From: Pseudomonadota bacterium
GTDB lineage: Bacteria; Pseudomonadota; Gammaproteobacteria; Nitrosococcales; Methylophagaceae
Length of the DNA: 64,000 nt
Direction of reading: 5' to 3'
Assembly (NCBI GenBank): GCA_030576275.1
Contig: JALIBN010000019.1
Location: 124,001 to 188,000, forward strand
A program made the translations under genes and the position numbers. The notes under the pieces are model-generated. The model was not told the DNA's origin, did no database searches, and saw only the letters and a list, made by a program, of their open reading frames with translations. Of this stretch, positions 1-11,079 are shown piece after piece. Numbering within the stretch: position 1 is the stretch's first letter; every line of letters starts with the position of its first letter.

Positions 1-438
1 ACAGGATGTTGTGCAGATACGTTGCAGACTGATGATTTAGTGATTTGTAATGTCGATGGAACTATGGGCGACGGGGCATCACTGGACACGCCGCTACATA
101 TTGAAGTGTATCGACATAATGCAAAGGCACAGGCGGTATTTCACAGTCATGGCCCACATGCAATAGCGCTCACCTTAAATGGTAATGATTTTGTGCCGGT
201 TGATTTCGAAGGTCAGTATTACTTCCCAACGGTGCCCGTCGTAACCATACCCTATGATCGTTATATTGAATTATCGCCTAGTTCTGTAGCCGATAAACTC
301 GCTGGTCACAAGGTCACTATTGTTCGTGGTCACGGCGTATACAGTTATGGCGAGACTATTAATCTCGCCTATAAGTGGAGTTGCTCGGTCGAGTTATCAG
401 CAAAGATCGCCTTGTTAAACTTTAACAGGGCACCTTGA
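1..438 (+). CDS. Class II aldolase/adducin family protein (5' end cut by window)
   Basis: The reading frame is open from the first base, so the true start lies outside the window; 145 residues are visible. The family comprises zinc-dependent aldolases and epimerases of about 210 residues acting on sugar phosphates, so roughly a third is missing. Two metal-ligand histidines are visible in FHSHGPH near visible residue 49, and the third is in the GHG motif near residue 111. The conserved start of the central sheet, DDLVICNVDG, is also present. The substrate cannot be told from the sequence. It converges on galU with only about 28 bp between the stops and no clear terminator. Confidence 0.85.
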   Translation, partial: TGCCADTLQTDDLVICNVDGTMGDGASLDTPLHIEVYRHNAKAQAVFHSHGPHAIALTLNGNDFVPVDFEGQYYFPTVPVVTIPYDRYIELSPSSVADKLAGHKVTIVRGHGVYSYGETINLAYKWSCSVELSAKIALLNFNRAP

Positions 439-466
439 TAGCTAATAAGTGGTCTGAACCTATTAA

Positions 467-1327
467 CTAAGCCTTTTCCTTCTTGTAGACATTTTCATAA
501 TAATAATTAGTGGCTTCAATAAAGCCATCAACACTACCACAGTCAAAACGGCGGCCTTTAAATTTCACCGCTAATACCTGGCGATCTTGTGCCAGCGCTT
601 TGAGAGCGTCAGTGATTTGGACTTCACCATTTGCGCCTGGTTTGGTATTGCGTAAATAACTAAATATTTCTGGAGTAAGAACGTAACGTCCGATGATGGC
701 CATGTTGGTGGGCGCATCTTCAGGCTTGGGTTTTTCAACCATGTCATGTACTTGATATATGCCGGGTGCTATCTCTTCACCAGAAATAATACCGTAACTG
801 CCGGTCTCTTCAGGTGGGACTTCTTCAATAGCAATAATACTGCACTGATATCGATCATACAGCGCTGCTAACTGGCCTAAGGCACGCATATGGTCGCCAT
901 CTGATGGCGCGGCACATAAATCGTCAGCCAGAACCACTGCAAAAGGTTCGTTACCAATCATTGGCTCACCGGTCAAAATGGCATGACCTAGTCCTAACAT
1001 TTCACGTTGGCGCATAAAGACAAATTCACATTTATCCATTACTTTGCGGATATCATCCAAATATTTTTCTTTTGATGTGCCCTTAATCTGGTGTTCTAAT
1101 TCATAGTTGTTATCAAAATGATCGGCGATGGCGCGCTTACCTCGACCTACAATAAACCCGATCTGATTCATTCCCGCTTCTAAGGCTTCTTCTACACCGT
1201 ACTGAATTAATGGTTTACTAACTATAGGCAACATTTCTTTGGGCATGGCTTTTGTAGCAGGTAAAAAGCGGGTGCCATAACCGGCAGCAGGGAATAAACA
1301 TTTGCGAATTTTAGTGGTATGCGCCAT
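467..1327 (-). CDS. galU: UTP--glucose-1-phosphate uridylyltransferase
   Basis: GalU makes UDP-glucose from UTP and glucose-1-phosphate in the cytoplasm, for surface polysaccharide and lipopolysaccharide synthesis. The 286-residue length is normal for bacterial GalU. The nucleotide-binding signature AAGYGTRFLPATK lies at residues 14-26, followed by PKEMLP. The metal-binding aspartates are in VVLADDL near 131-137, and the VEKPKPE motif lies near 192. The start ATG at 1327 gives the canonical short N-terminus. It is transcribed away from the nuo operon; a TATAAT -10-like hexamer lies on the minus strand near 1399-1404, but no convincing -35 was found. Confidence 0.96.
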   Translation of the reverse strand: MAHTTKIRKCLFPAAGYGTRFLPATKAMPKEMLPIVSKPLIQYGVEEALEAGMNQIGFIVGRGKRAIADHFDNNYELEHQIKGTSKEKYLDDIRKVMDKCEFVFMRQREMLGLGHAILTGEPMIGNEPFAVVLADDLCAAPSDGDHMRALGQLAALYDRYQCSIIAIEEVPPEETGSYGIISGEEIAPGIYQVHDMVEKPKPEDAPTNMAIIGRYVLTPEIFSYLRNTKPGANGEVQITDALKALAQDRQVLAVKFKGRRFDCGSVDGFIEATNYYYENVYKKEKA

Positions 1328-1695
1328 TGAAAAAATGCCTTATTAAATGTGACTTGGCTCTTTAAGAGGAATAGAGCGTGAGTAAAGTTCAAAAATAGAT
1401 TATACCTTAGACTAATTCAAGTATTATTTATTACGCTTGTGCAGAAAGAAATTTTGAGAATAAAAACGAAGGAATTTTAATAGGCATTTTTGCTATATTT
1501 TGTAGACAGTGAGAAAACAAAACTGTTACGTTCACAAAAAACAGCATTTTCTACTCACCCCTAGACGGTGTATAGTGAATTAGAATTAATTTCGGCATGT
1601 CACGTGAGCTAAATAATAAGTGTAATAAAAATAGCGATGATTGGAACTGCATTCAATCATAATCTTTATTAAGTAACTGAAAAAGAACTAAAAAT
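1328..1695. other. Intergenic region between galU and nuoA
   Basis: This 368-bp A+T-rich stretch separates the divergent galU and nuoA genes and should hold both promoters. A plus-strand TATAGT hexamer at 1571-1576 is a weak -10 candidate without a good -35. An inverted repeat, ATGATTG at 1637-1643 and CAATCAT at 1654-1660, would form a small hairpin in the nuoA leader. I found no tRNA, no secG and no small open frame here. Confidence 0.5.
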
Positions 1696-2052
1696 ATGCT
1701 GGAGAACTATCTCCCAATTTTGTTGTTTGTGATTATAGGTGTTGGTTTTGGTGTGATGCCATTACTTGCAGGCTTTGTTTTGGGGCCGCGCCGTCCTGAT
1801 GATGAGAAGAACTCACCCTATGAATGTGGTTTCGAGCCATTTGAAGATGCACACATGAAATTCGATGTGCGTTACTACCTTGTTGCCATTCTGTTTATTA
1901 TCTTCGATTTAGAAATTGCATTTTTGTTTCCATGGGCGGTTGTTCTTGACCAAATTGGTGTTTTTGGCTTGCTCGCGATGTTTTTATTTCTAGGAATATT
2001 AGTTGTTGGCTTTATTTATGAATGGAAGAAAGGGGCGCTCGAATGGGAATAG
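1696..2052 (+). CDS. nuoA: NADH-quinone oxidoreductase subunit A
   Basis: NuoA is a small membrane subunit of complex I that helps join the peripheral arm to the membrane arm. The 118-residue product has three hydrophobic segments (about 5-28, 60-82 and 88-110). The family-typical loop [23 protein letters not shown] carries the conserved cysteine and acidic residues. It opens the 14-gene nuo operon. The Shine-Dalgarno sequence ahead of the ATG is weak, and the 3' end overlaps nuoB by 10 bp. Confidence 0.96.
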   Translation: MLENYLPILLFVIIGVGFGVMPLLAGFVLGPRRPDDEKNSPYECGFEPFEDAHMKFDVRYYLVAILFIIFDLEIAFLFPWAVVLDQIGVFGLLAMFLFLGILVVGFIYEWKKGALEWE

Positions 2053-2531
2053 AAGGTATTCTTGAACAAGGCGTTGTCACGACTTCTGCGGATAAACTAA
2101 TTAATTGGGCGAGAACAGGCTCATTATGGCCGATGACCTTTGGTTTGGCATGTTGTGCCGTCGAAATGATGCAAGCAGGCGCGTCACGTTATGATTTAGA
2201 TCGCTTTGGCGTGGTCTTTCGTCCAAGTCCACGACAATCGGATGTAATGATTGTAGCGGGTACTTTGGTTAATAAAATGGCGCCAGCATTGCGTAAGGTT
2301 TATGACCAGATGTCAGAACCGCGATGGGTTATTTCAATGGGCTCCTGCGCTAATGGTGGTGGTTATTATCACTATTCCTACGCCGTTGTTCGCGGCTGTG
2401 ACCGTATCGTGCCAGTAGATATTTATGTGCCAGGTTGTCCTCCGACTGCTGAAGCTTTGTTGTACGGTATTATCCAATTACAAAATAAAATACGCCGTAC
2501 CAATACTATCGCACGGACACAGGAAACTTAG
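2043..2531 (+). CDS. nuoB: NADH-quinone oxidoreductase subunit B
   Basis: NuoB carries cluster N2, the last iron-sulfur centre before quinone. With the chosen start the protein is 162 residues. The four N2 ligands are visible as the tandem pair C37-C38, C102 in GSCANGGG and C132 in PGCPP. An upstream in-frame ATG at 2022 would add seven residues, but the ATG at 2043 gives the widely conserved MGIEG N-terminus and is preceded by AAAGGGG. It is the short, mitochondrial or Paracoccus-like form rather than the longer E. coli type. Confidence 0.95.
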   Translation: MGIEGILEQGVVTTSADKLINWARTGSLWPMTFGLACCAVEMMQAGASRYDLDRFGVVFRPSPRQSDVMIVAGTLVNKMAPALRKVYDQMSEPRWVISMGSCANGGGYYHYSYAVVRGCDRIVPVDIYVPGCPPTAEALLYGIIQLQNKIRRTNTIARTQET

Positions 2532-2536
2532 GCGCT

Positions 2537-3193
2537 ATGATTGATGTGTTGAAGGCCTCTTTAGAACAACATTTTTCAGCGGACTTACTTGATTGTGAGT
2601 TGTCGAATGAAGAAATTACACTGCATGTGGCTGCTGAAAGTATTTTGTCGGTATGTAAGCAGTTACGTGACCGCTTTGGCTTTGAGCTACTAGTCGATGT
2701 ATGTGGCGTTGATTATTCACAATATGGCGGCACAGCTTGGGAAACAAAAGGGGCTTCTGAGCACGGCTTTAGTCGGGCGGTTGATGGCGCTGGCAACATG
2801 GAGCCTGTTCAAGAAGGCTTTCGTTTTGCAGTGGTTTATCATTTGCTATCTATTCAACACAATCAACGTCTACGGCTTAAGGTGAGACTTGATGCAGATC
2901 AGCCTATTGTCGATAGTGTGACTTCAATCTGGAATGGCGCTAACTGGTTTGAACGAGAAGCATTCGACCTATTTGGTATTTTGTTTAATGGTCATGCTGA
3001 TTTACGGCGCATATTGACTGATTATGGTTTTATCGGTCATCCATTTCGTAAAGACTTTCCACTAATTGGTAATGTGGAAATGCGTTATGACCCTGATAAA
3101 AAACGCGTGGTTTACGAACCAGTAAGCATAGAAGAACGTATTTTGGTACCTCGGGTTATCCGAGATGATAATCGTTACAGTGGGAATAAATGA
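2537..3193 (+). CDS. nuoC: NADH-quinone oxidoreductase subunit C
   Basis: NuoC is the 30-kDa hydrophilic subunit of the complex I connecting module. The product is 218 residues. The family signature [14 protein letters not shown] lies near residues 137-150 and is followed by RRILTDYGF and the HPFRKDFPL element. nuoC and nuoD are separate genes here, unlike the fused nuoCD of enterobacteria and Pseudomonas. The stop overlaps the nuoD start in ATGA, which suggests translational coupling. Confidence 0.96.
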   Translation: MIDVLKASLEQHFSADLLDCELSNEEITLHVAAESILSVCKQLRDRFGFELLVDVCGVDYSQYGGTAWETKGASEHGFSRAVDGAGNMEPVQEGFRFAVVYHLLSIQHNQRLRLKVRLDADQPIVDSVTSIWNGANWFEREAFDLFGILFNGHADLRRILTDYGFIGHPFRKDFPLIGNVEMRYDPDKKRVVYEPVSIEERILVPRVIRDDNRYSGNK

Positions 3194-4446
3194 TGGCTGA
3201 AATTAAGAATTACACCTTAAATTTTGGGCCACAACATCCTGCAGCACATGGTGTATTACGCCTTATTTTAGAAATGGATGGCGAAGTTATTCAACGTGCC
3301 GATCCTCATGTCGGCTTACTTCATCGCGGTACCGAAAAATTGGCCGAAAGTAAGCCCTATAATCAAAGTATTGGTTACATGGATCGACTCGATTATGTGT
3401 CGATGATGTGTAATGAACATGCTTATGTGATGGCAATTGAGAAAATGCTAGGCGTACAAGTGCCTGAACGTGCTCAGTATATTCGAGTAATGTTTGATGA
3501 GATTACGCGAATATTGAATCATTTAATGTGGTTGGGCGCGCATGGTCTTGATATCGGTGCGATGACAGTATTCTTATATTGTTTCCGTGAACGTGAAGAT
3601 TTGATGGATTGCTACGAAGCAGTGTCCGGTGCTCGCTTACATGCCACTTATTATCGTCCTGGCGGCGTGTATCGTGATTTGCCTGATACGATGGCTAAAT
3701 ACGAAAAATCAAAATGGCATAGCGCAAAAGAAGTTAAACAAAAAAATACTAATCGAGAAGGTAGTTTGCTCGATTTTATTGAGGACTTTACCCACCGTTT
3801 CCCTAACTGTGTCGATGAATATGAGACATTATTGACGGATAATCGTATTTGGAAACAGCGCACAGTGGGTATCGGCGTGGTAACGCCTGAACGTGCTCTA
3901 CAACTTGGTTTTACTGGTCCAATGTTACGCGGTTCAGGTATTGCGTGGGATTTACGAAAAAAACAACCTTATGAAGTATACGACCGGATGGATTTTGACA
4001 TTCCTATTGGTGTTGAAGGTGATTGTTACGACCGATACTTGGTGCGAGTGGAAGAAATGCGCCAATCAAATCGAATTGTTAAGCAGTGTGTTGATTGGTT
4101 ACGCACTAATCCCGGCCCCGTGATTACCACTGATGCCAAAGTCGCTCCGCCAAAACGTACCGATATGAAAAATGATATGGAGTCGATGATTCATCACTTT
4201 AAATTATTTACCGAAGGTTATTGTGTGCCAGAAGGTGAGATATATACCGCCGTTGAGCATCCTAAGGGTGAATTTGGTATTTATATGATTTCAGATGGTG
4301 CTAATAAACCCTATCGACTTAAAATTCGGGCGCCAGGCTTTGCCCATTTATCTGCGATGAATGAAATGATCAAAGGTCATATGTTAGCCGATGTTGTGGC
4401 CGTTATTGGTACGATGGATATTGTATTTGGTGAGGTCGATCGATGA
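3190..4446 (+). CDS. nuoD: NADH-quinone oxidoreductase subunit D
   Basis: NuoD is the 49-kDa subunit that, with NuoB, forms the quinone-binding pocket; it is related to the large subunit of [NiFe] hydrogenases. It has 418 residues and the N-terminal signature [13 protein letters not shown] near 13-25. It lacks the hydrogenase metal cysteines, as expected for the family. Two ATGs in tandem (3190 and 3193) are possible starts; both give essentially the same protein. It overlaps nuoC and nuoE by 4 bp each. Confidence 0.97.
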   Translation: MMAEIKNYTLNFGPQHPAAHGVLRLILEMDGEVIQRADPHVGLLHRGTEKLAESKPYNQSIGYMDRLDYVSMMCNEHAYVMAIEKMLGVQVPERAQYIRVMFDEITRILNHLMWLGAHGLDIGAMTVFLYCFREREDLMDCYEAVSGARLHATYYRPGGVYRDLPDTMAKYEKSKWHSAKEVKQKNTNREGSLLDFIEDFTHRFPNCVDEYETLLTDNRIWKQRTVGIGVVTPERALQLGFTGPMLRGSGIAWDLRKKQPYEVYDRMDFDIPIGVEGDCYDRYLVRVEEMRQSNRIVKQCVDWLRTNPGPVITTDAKVAPPKRTDMKNDMESMIHHFKLFTEGYCVPEGEIYTAVEHPKGEFGIYMISDGANKPYRLKIRAPGFAHLSAMNEMIKGHMLADVVAVIGTMDIVFGEVDR

Positions 4447-4946
4447 ATCTTACTGGTGCAAAAGAACATCTATTTAACGCTGAACTTCGTGAGCAATTCG
4501 ATGCATGGGTGGCAAAATATCCAGCAGGTAAAGCTCAATCAGCAGTTATTCCTTGTTTACATATATTACAAGCCGCCAACGAAGGTTGGTTAGCTAAGCC
4601 TGTAATGAATGCCTTAGCTGACTATTTAGCTATTCCTGCGATTAGTGTTTATGAAGTAGCTACCTTCTACACGATGTTCGACCTTAAACCCGTCGGCAAA
4701 CATAAAATTAATGTCTGTACCAATATTTCTTGTCTGCTTAATGGCTCTGATGAAGTTGTTGCCCATTTAGAATCACGCTTGAATGTTAAATTAGGTGAAA
4801 CGACTGAAGACGGTCAATATACACTGAGACAAGTAGAATGCTTGGGTGCTTGTTGTGGCGCGCCGATGATGCAAATTGGTCGTGATTATCATGAGTATTT
4901 AACCAATGACAAGATTGACCACATTTTGGCAGGGCTCAAATCATGA
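4443..4946 (+). CDS. nuoE: NADH-quinone oxidoreductase subunit E
   Basis: NuoE is the 24-kDa thioredoxin-fold subunit of the NADH dehydrogenase module and holds the [2Fe-2S] cluster N1a. The four ligands are visible at C92, C97, C133 and C137 of the 167-residue product, in VCTNISC and ECLGACCG. It overlaps nuoD and nuoF by ATGA, so its expression is probably coupled to both. Confidence 0.96.
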   Translation: MNLTGAKEHLFNAELREQFDAWVAKYPAGKAQSAVIPCLHILQAANEGWLAKPVMNALADYLAIPAISVYEVATFYTMFDLKPVGKHKINVCTNISCLLNGSDEVVAHLESRLNVKLGETTEDGQYTLRQVECLGACCGAPMMQIGRDYHEYLTNDKIDHILAGLKS

Positions 4947-6244
4947 CATCCATATCTTCAGATGATTTGAAGCTTGATCAGATTTGTTTTCGCACCCGCC
5001 ATCTTGATGAGCCTTGGACTCTCGACTCTTATCGTAGTGTCGGTGGTTATGAGCAATTAGAAAAAATCCTAAAAGAAAAAACACGTGCCGAAGATATAAT
5101 CGAACAACTTAAAGATTCAGCGCTACGTGGTCGGGGAGGAGCAGGTTTTCCAACCGGCTTGAAATGGAGTTTTATGCCACGCCGGATGCCTGGTGCAAAA
5201 TATATCGTCTGCAACTCAGATGAAGGTGAACCTGGCACGTGTAAAGATCGCGATATTTTACGATTCAATCCTCATCAAGTGGTAGAGGGAATGATTATCG
5301 CGGGTTATACCATCGGTGCACAAGCCGGTTATAACTATATTCGCGGGGAATTTGTTGAACCCATTGACCGCTTCGAAGCGGCGATTCAAGAAGCAAAAGA
5401 TGCAGGCTATCTAGGTAAAAATATATTAGGTTCAGGTTTTAACTTTGAACTCTATACTCAGCCCGGTGCTGGTGCGTATATCTGTGGTGAAGAAACTGCT
5501 TTATTGGAATCGTTAGAAGGCAAAAAAGGCCAACCACGTTATAAGCCTCCATTCCCTGCAGGTTATGGTTTATATGGTCGACCGACCACTATAAATAATA
5601 CCGAAACATTAGCGTCTGTTCCTGTCATCCTACAATATGGTGGTGATTGGTTTCATGAGTTAGGAACGCCCAATAATGGCGGTAGCAAGATTTTCAGCGT
5701 GTCCGGCCATGTTAATAAGCCAGGGAATTACGAAGTGCCATTGGGCACACTGTTCTCCAAATTATTAGAATTAGCGGGTGGTATGCGAAATGGCAATAAA
5801 ATAAAAGCTGTTATTCCTGGTGGTAGCTCAACACCCGTGGTGCCAGGTGATACGATGATGGAGCTTGCAATGAGCTACGATGGCATTAGCCGTGGCGGAT
5901 CAATGTTAGGTGCTGGTTCAGTCATTATCATGGACGAAACTACGTGCATGGTGAAAGCATTAGAACGAATCGCCGAGTTCTATTATGAAGAGTCGTGTGG
6001 CCAATGTACGCCTTGTCGAGAAGGAACTGGCTGGCTTTACAGAGTGGTAAAACGTATAGAACATGGTGAAGGCACCCAACAAGATTTGGATCGTTTGGTT
6101 GAAGTCGCCAAAAATATCAATGGTAATACTATTTGTGCTTTAGGTGATGCCGCGGCTGCACCTGTCATTAGTTTTATCAAACATTTCCGTGAAGAGTTTC
6201 AATATCACATTGATCACAAATGTTGTCAGGTAGAGAGTAAATAG
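4943..6244 (+). CDS. nuoF: NADH-quinone oxidoreductase subunit F
   Basis: NuoF is the 51-kDa subunit where NADH binds and passes a hydride to FMN, with electrons leaving through [4Fe-4S] cluster N3. The NADH-binding loop [13 protein letters not shown] is at residues 63-75. The first three N3 ligands are C352, C355 and C358 in [11 protein letters not shown], and the fourth is near C398 in TICALGDAA. Its 433 residues are typical. It starts within the nuoE stop (ATGA) and abuts nuoG with no gap. Confidence 0.97.
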   Translation: MTSISSDDLKLDQICFRTRHLDEPWTLDSYRSVGGYEQLEKILKEKTRAEDIIEQLKDSALRGRGGAGFPTGLKWSFMPRRMPGAKYIVCNSDEGEPGTCKDRDILRFNPHQVVEGMIIAGYTIGAQAGYNYIRGEFVEPIDRFEAAIQEAKDAGYLGKNILGSGFNFELYTQPGAGAYICGEETALLESLEGKKGQPRYKPPFPAGYGLYGRPTTINNTETLASVPVILQYGGDWFHELGTPNNGGSKIFSVSGHVNKPGNYEVPLGTLFSKLLELAGGMRNGNKIKAVIPGGSSTPVVPGDTMMELAMSYDGISRGGSMLGAGSVIIMDETTCMVKALERIAEFYYEESCGQCTPCREGTGWLYRVVKRIEHGEGTQQDLDRLVEVAKNINGNTICALGDAAAAPVISFIKHFREEFQYHIDHKCCQVESK

Positions 6245-8620
6245 ATGGTTAACATCGAAATCGACGGTATTCCACTAAAAGTGGATTCGACAAAAATGAT
6301 TATTCAGGCGGCTGATGAGGCAGGCATTGATATTCCGCGTTTTTGTTACCATAAAAAACTGTCGATCGCGGCCAATTGTCGCATGTGTTTAATCGAAGTA
6401 GATAAATCACGTAAAGCCTTACCTGCTTGTGCGACACCGGTTACGGAGGGGATGAAAGTATTTACCCATTCAAAAACGGCGATTGATGCACAACGTAGTG
6501 TGATGGAGTTTTTACTCATTAATCACCCTCTTGATTGCCCAATTTGCGATCAGGGTGGCGAATGTGAATTACAAGATCTGTCGATGGGTTATGGTTCAGG
6601 TCTCGGTCGATTCAGTGAAGGTAAACGGGTTGTTAAAGATAAAAATATAGGGCCATTGATCACTACCGACATGACGCGTTGCATACATTGCACCCGTTGT
6701 GTTCGTTTCGGTGAAGAGATCGCAGGTATCAAAGAGTTGGGGGCTGTTGGTCGCGGCGAACATATGGAAATCGGCACCTATGTTGAAAGTAGTCTTATTT
6801 CAGAATTATCAGGTAACATTATTGACTTGTGTCCTGTAGGCGCTTTGACCTCTAAACCATATCGTTATCGTGCTCGTGCATGGGAGCTCGTTGCTCATCC
6901 ATCCATTGCACCGCATGATGCCGTTGGCTCTAATATTGAATTTCACACTCGCGGAAAAGACGTTATGCGAGTGGTACCTCGCGACAATGAGAGCCTTAAT
7001 GAAACGTGGCTATCAGACCGTGACCGTTTTAGTTATTTAGGTATTAACCACGAGCAACGCGCTACTGAGCCGATGATTAAACAAAATGGCGAATGGCAAG
7101 TTACGGATTGGCAAACTGCGCTTGCTATGGCGGCAGACAGTCTGAAAGCATTGAAAACCAAACATGGTGCGGATCAAATTGCCGGAGTGATCTCGCCGAC
7201 TGCGACTTTGGAAGAGGCATATTTATTTCAAAAACTGCTACTTGGTCTAGGCTCTAATAATGTTGATCACCGGTTGCGTCAACAAGATTATTCTGGGGAC
7301 AACGCCGATTATAATCACCAAAATTGGTCTTTAGCGGATATAGAACAGAGTGATGATATTGTTTTAATCGGTTGTAATATTAGAGCCGAACAGCCTATTA
7401 TCGCCCATCGTATTAGACAAGCCGCCACTGTGGGTGGAACGACTGTCACCGATATTAACTTTTTTAGATCTGATCTATTAATGCCTGTTAGCACCCACAT
7501 GACAGTTAACATCAAGGGCATGTTAAGTTGCCTGTCAGGCATTGCAAAAGCATTGCTCGCATTAGGAGGCAAGGAAGAAAAAAGCTGGGTTGAATTATTA
7601 GAAAATGTTATTCCTAAAGCCGCCGACCAGACAATAGCCATCCGTTTATCCAATGCTAGGAAAGCAACATTATTTGTGGGTGCTTTAGCCAATAATCACC
7701 CACAGGCAATGAAATTAAAAGCTTTAACAGCATTAATTGCTCGTTTGACTAATAGTCAACTTATAATCTTACCTGCTGCAAATTCCACTGCAATAACTCT
7801 TTCGGACCTTCTGTCAAAAGATAAGGTCAAAGCAAATGAAGCTGAATCTGTGGGGCTTAATAGCGAGCAAATTTGGCAGCATAAATTACGTGCTTATTTA
7901 TTGTTGGGTGTTGAGCCTGAATTAGATTGTGCTAATCCAAACTTAGCTCAATATGCCTTACAACATGCCAGTCTGGTGGTTTCAATCACTAGCTATGTTA
8001 CTGACACCTTATTAGCCTATGCCGATGTCATTTTACCGATGGCTAGTTTTGCTGAAACTTCAGGTACGTTTATTGGTATCGATGGCCAATGGCAAAGCTT
8101 TACAGGAGCTGTAACTGCTAAAGGTGACAGTCGACCAGGTTGGAAAATATTACGAGTATTAGGTAATTTAGCTAATATTAAAAACTTTGATTACGTCTCA
8201 TCGCAAGATGTGCGTGATGAAGTGAGTGATAAATTTAATTTGCATTCACCCGCTAAAATATCATCTTATATTCCTGATAGTTTGAATGTTACTAGTAAAT
8301 TAATGGCAATTTCTGAAGTGCCGATGTATCAGACTGATGCCGTAGTTAGGCGTAGTGAACCCTTGCAGCAAACGCCTGAAAATAAGCGCGCCTCACTGGC
8401 ACGAATGAATAGTAAAGAAGCTGAAAAACATAAGCTCAGCGAAGCTAAAATGATTAAGGTGACTCAGGATCATAATCATCTGATTGTGGCATTTGAAATT
8501 GATGATGCCATTGCAGATGGCTGTATTTATTTAGCGGGCGGTATTGCACAAACATCAATGCTTGGTGCCAGCTTTGCCGATGTTCAAATAGCGCTTGCTG
8601 AACAAGGAGCAATATCATGA
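6245..8620 (+). CDS. nuoG: NADH-quinone oxidoreductase subunit G
   Basis: NuoG is the largest peripheral subunit of complex I. Visible ligands are a [2Fe-2S] site (C34, C45, C48, C62), the N5 site with one histidine (H94, C98, C101, C107) and the N4 site (C146, C149, C152, C196). The cysteines that hold the extra cluster N7 in E. coli-type NuoG are absent; the corresponding stretch reads [13 protein letters not shown]. The C-terminal molybdopterin-oxidoreductase-like domain is present, and the protein has 791 residues. The start directly follows the nuoF stop, and the end overlaps nuoH by ATGA. Confidence 0.96.
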   Translation: MVNIEIDGIPLKVDSTKMIIQAADEAGIDIPRFCYHKKLSIAANCRMCLIEVDKSRKALPACATPVTEGMKVFTHSKTAIDAQRSVMEFLLINHPLDCPICDQGGECELQDLSMGYGSGLGRFSEGKRVVKDKNIGPLITTDMTRCIHCTRCVRFGEEIAGIKELGAVGRGEHMEIGTYVESSLISELSGNIIDLCPVGALTSKPYRYRARAWELVAHPSIAPHDAVGSNIEFHTRGKDVMRVVPRDNESLNETWLSDRDRFSYLGINHEQRATEPMIKQNGEWQVTDWQTALAMAADSLKALKTKHGADQIAGVISPTATLEEAYLFQKLLLGLGSNNVDHRLRQQDYSGDNADYNHQNWSLADIEQSDDIVLIGCNIRAEQPIIAHRIRQAATVGGTTVTDINFFRSDLLMPVSTHMTVNIKGMLSCLSGIAKALLALGGKEEKSWVELLENVIPKAADQTIAIRLSNARKATLFVGALANNHPQAMKLKALTALIARLTNSQLIILPAANSTAITLSDLLSKDKVKANEAESVGLNSEQIWQHKLRAYLLLGVEPELDCANPNLAQYALQHASLVVSITSYVTDTLLAYADVILPMASFAETSGTFIGIDGQWQSFTGAVTAKGDSRPGWKILRVLGNLANIKNFDYVSSQDVRDEVSDKFNLHSPAKISSYIPDSLNVTSKLMAISEVPMYQTDAVVRRSEPLQQTPENKRASLARMNSKEAEKHKLSEAKMIKVTQDHNHLIVAFEIDDAIADGCIYLAGGIAQTSMLGASFADVQIALAEQGAIS

Positions 8621-9660
8621 TTGACTGGGTTGTGAACAATACCTTGTTATTCACTGTGCTTAAAATTGTCGCCATAATTGTGCCCTTGATGTTGGGCGTG
8701 GCTTATTTAACCTTGGCTGAACGAAAAGTCATCGGTTATATCCAAGTGCGTATTGGTCCTAATCGTGTTGGCCCTTGGGGATTATTACAACCGATTGCTG
8801 ATGGACTAAAATTGGCATTAAAAGAAGTAATATTTCCTGCCAAATCAAACTTGTACTTATTTTTAATTGCTCCCGTGTTAGCTATAGGCCCTGCCTTAGC
8901 TGCGTGGGCTGTAATGCCATTCGATGCCACGATGACCTTGGCCAACATAGATGCGGGATTGTTGTATATATTAGCCATCACATCGATGGGTGTTTATGGC
9001 ATCGTAATCGCTGGCTGGGCTTCAAATTCTCGCTACGCTTTTTTAGGTGCATTACGCTCAGCGGCTCAAGTAGTATCTTATGAAATTGCTATGGGTTTTG
9101 CCTTGGTAGGCGTGCTTGTGGCGGCTGGAAGTTTGAATCTAGGTGAGATTGTGTTGGCACAACAAGGCGGATTTTTACATTGGTTCTGGTTGCCATTATT
9201 TCCGCTTTTTGTAGTCTATTTTATTTCAGGCGTGGCAGAAACTAATCGAGCACCATTTGACGTGTCTGAAGGTGAGTCGGAGATTGTGGCTGGATTCCAT
9301 GTCGAGTATTCGGGTATGGCCTTTGCGGTGTTTTTCCTTGCGGAATATGCCGATATGATCTTAATTTCAATGTTAGCAGCCGTGTTGTTCATGGGTGGCT
9401 GGTTATCACCATTTCAAGGCATTCCTGGTCTTGAAACTTTGTTTTCATGGGTGCCTGGTATTGTATGGCTGTTGATGAAAACCTGTATTTTCTTATTTTT
9501 ATATTTGTGGTTTAGAGCAACGTTTCCTCGCTACCGCTATGATCAGATCATGCGTTTGGGATGGAAAATATTTATCCCCGTCACCTTAGTATGGTTAGTA
9601 GTGGTCGCTACCGCACAGGTATTTGATATTGGCCCCTGGTTTACGGAGGCCGTTTTATGA
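8617..9660 (+). CDS. nuoH: NADH-quinone oxidoreductase subunit H
   Basis: NuoH is the membrane subunit at the foot of the peripheral arm and lines the quinone chamber. The 347-residue product has about eight membrane helices. It shows the family motifs [20 protein letters not shown] (about 30-49) and [20 protein letters not shown] (about 208-227), whose acidic residues face the quinone site. It overlaps both neighbours by ATGA. Confidence 0.97.
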   Translation: MIDWVVNNTLLFTVLKIVAIIVPLMLGVAYLTLAERKVIGYIQVRIGPNRVGPWGLLQPIADGLKLALKEVIFPAKSNLYLFLIAPVLAIGPALAAWAVMPFDATMTLANIDAGLLYILAITSMGVYGIVIAGWASNSRYAFLGALRSAAQVVSYEIAMGFALVGVLVAAGSLNLGEIVLAQQGGFLHWFWLPLFPLFVVYFISGVAETNRAPFDVSEGESEIVAGFHVEYSGMAFAVFFLAEYADMILISMLAAVLFMGGWLSPFQGIPGLETLFSWVPGIVWLLMKTCIFLFLYLWFRATFPRYRYDQIMRLGWKIFIPVTLVWLVVVATAQVFDIGPWFTEAVL

Positions 9661-10148
9661 TGTCTTCTATTCGACATTTCTTTAAGAGTTTTTTGCTTTG
9701 GGAATTGTTATTAGGCTTGAAACTGACAGGGAAATACCTGTTTGCAAAAAAAATAACCGTGCAATATCCCGAAGAAAGTACACCGCAATCACCTCGCTTT
9801 AGAGGTCTGCACGCTTTACGTCGTTATCCGAATGGTGAAGAACGCTGTATTGGTTGCAAATTATGTGAAGCGGTTTGTCCTGCCTTGGCCATAACTATAG
9901 AAACAGAACCGCGTGATGACGGTACGCGGCGTACTACGAAGTATGAGATCGATTTATTTAAGTGTATTTACTGTGGGTTTTGTGAAGAATCATGTCCTGT
10001 AGATTCCATTGTGGAAACACGCATCTTTGATTATCACTTTGAGAATCGTGGTGAAAGCATTATGACCAAGGATATGTTGTTGGCAATTGGTGATAAAAAT
10101 GAAGACCAAATAGCGGCTGATCGGGCTGCCGATGCGGAGTACCGATAA
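9657..10148 (+). CDS. nuoI: NADH-quinone oxidoreductase subunit I
   Basis: NuoI is a ferredoxin-like subunit holding clusters N6a and N6b on the path to N2. Two complete CxxCxxCxxxCP sets are visible: C64, C67, C70, C74 and C103, C106, C109, C113. The 163 residues, with an N-terminal amphipathic stretch, match the family. Two ATGs at 9657 and 9660 are alternative starts. It overlaps nuoH by 4 bp and nuoJ by 1 bp. Confidence 0.97.
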   Translation: MMSSIRHFFKSFLLWELLLGLKLTGKYLFAKKITVQYPEESTPQSPRFRGLHALRRYPNGEERCIGCKLCEAVCPALAITIETEPRDDGTRRTTKYEIDLFKCIYCGFCEESCPVDSIVETRIFDYHFENRGESIMTKDMLLAIGDKNEDQIAADRAADAEYR

Positions 10149-10774
10149 TGGAACAATTCATATTCTATGGTTTTGCCGCTGTTTTATTAGTAGCCGCTAC
10201 CATGGTGATCACGGTAAGAAATCCAGTAAGGGCAGCCTTATTTTTGATCTTAGCTTTTTTTACCAGTGCCGGTATTTGGCTATTATTAGAAGCTGAATTT
10301 TTAGCCTTAACGCTCGTTCTGGTTTATGTTGGCGCGGTTATGGTGTTATTTTTGTTTGTGGTCATGATGTTGGATATTGATTTAGCACCGCTACAAGAAG
10401 GTTTTACTAAGTATCTACCGCTGGGTATCATCGTTGCTGCTTTAATTACTATTGAGATGATTGCCGTCTTAGGCGCTGCCCATTTTGGACTGGATATTGT
10501 GCCTGCTCCAACACCACACCCAGAAGGCTATAGTAATACTAAAGAAATAGGCCTCTTGCTCTATACCGTCTATGTATATCCGTTTGAAATTGCTTCGGTG
10601 ATTTTAACCGTTGCAATTGTGGCGGCTATCACCCTGACTTTGCGTGATAAGAAAAGTAAATCACAAGATGTATCTCAGCAAGTAAAAGTCCGCCGAGAAG
10701 ACCGAGTGAGACTAATTAGAATGGATGCTGTTACAAAGCCTAAAGATGAAAAGCCTCGGGAGCTAAAATCATGA
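10148..10774 (+). CDS. nuoJ: NADH-quinone oxidoreductase subunit J
   Basis: NuoJ is a membrane subunit of complex I whose third helix contains a conserved pi-bulge. The 208-residue protein has five hydrophobic segments and the conserved stretch [20 protein letters not shown] near 57-76. Its C-terminal 45 residues are charged and cytoplasmic. The start shares one base with the nuoI stop (TAATG), and the end overlaps nuoK by ATGA. Confidence 0.96.
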   Translation: MEQFIFYGFAAVLLVAATMVITVRNPVRAALFLILAFFTSAGIWLLLEAEFLALTLVLVYVGAVMVLFLFVVMMLDIDLAPLQEGFTKYLPLGIIVAALITIEMIAVLGAAHFGLDIVPAPTPHPEGYSNTKEIGLLLYTVYVYPFEIASVILTVAIVAAITLTLRDKKSKSQDVSQQVKVRREDRVRLIRMDAVTKPKDEKPRELKS

Positions 10775-11076
10775 TTGCTTTATCAGATTTTCTGACCTTG
10801 GGTGCGTTGCTGTTCAGTTTGTCGGTCGCGGGTATATTCATTAACCGTAAAAATATCATCATCTTATTGATGTGTATTGAATTGATGTTATTGGCCGTGA
10901 ATCTTAATTTTATAGCGTTTGCTCATTTTGCTGGTGATATAGCGGGCCAAGTATTTGTATTTTTTATATTAACGGTGGCTGCGGCAGAAGCGGCTATCGG
11001 CTTGGCTATATTGGTGGTGCTCTTTCGAAATATACATACAATTAATGTCGCCGATTTAGATAAGCTGAAAGGATAG
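10771..11076 (+). CDS. nuoK: NADH-quinone oxidoreductase subunit K
   Basis: NuoK is a three-helix membrane subunit related to MrpC of cation/proton antiporters. Its two membrane-buried glutamates essential for proton transfer are visible at E37 in MCIELML and E73 in AAEAAIGLA. The length of 101 residues is exactly that of the family. It overlaps nuoJ by 4 bp and lies 3 bp from nuoL. Confidence 0.97.
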   Translation: MIALSDFLTLGALLFSLSVAGIFINRKNIIILLMCIELMLLAVNLNFIAFAHFAGDIAGQVFVFFILTVAAAEAAIGLAILVVLFRNIHTINVADLDKLKG

Positions 11077-11079
11077 CTC

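Noticed and set aside
1328-1695. Possible tRNA-Leu or secG upstream of nuoA
   Set aside because: These precede nuoA in many relatives, but no cloverleaf or SecG-like frame is present here.
7315-7692. Long open frame antisense to nuoG
   Set aside because: It lies wholly within a well-supported gene, has no ribosome site or family features, and its composition mirrors the codon pattern of the sense gene.
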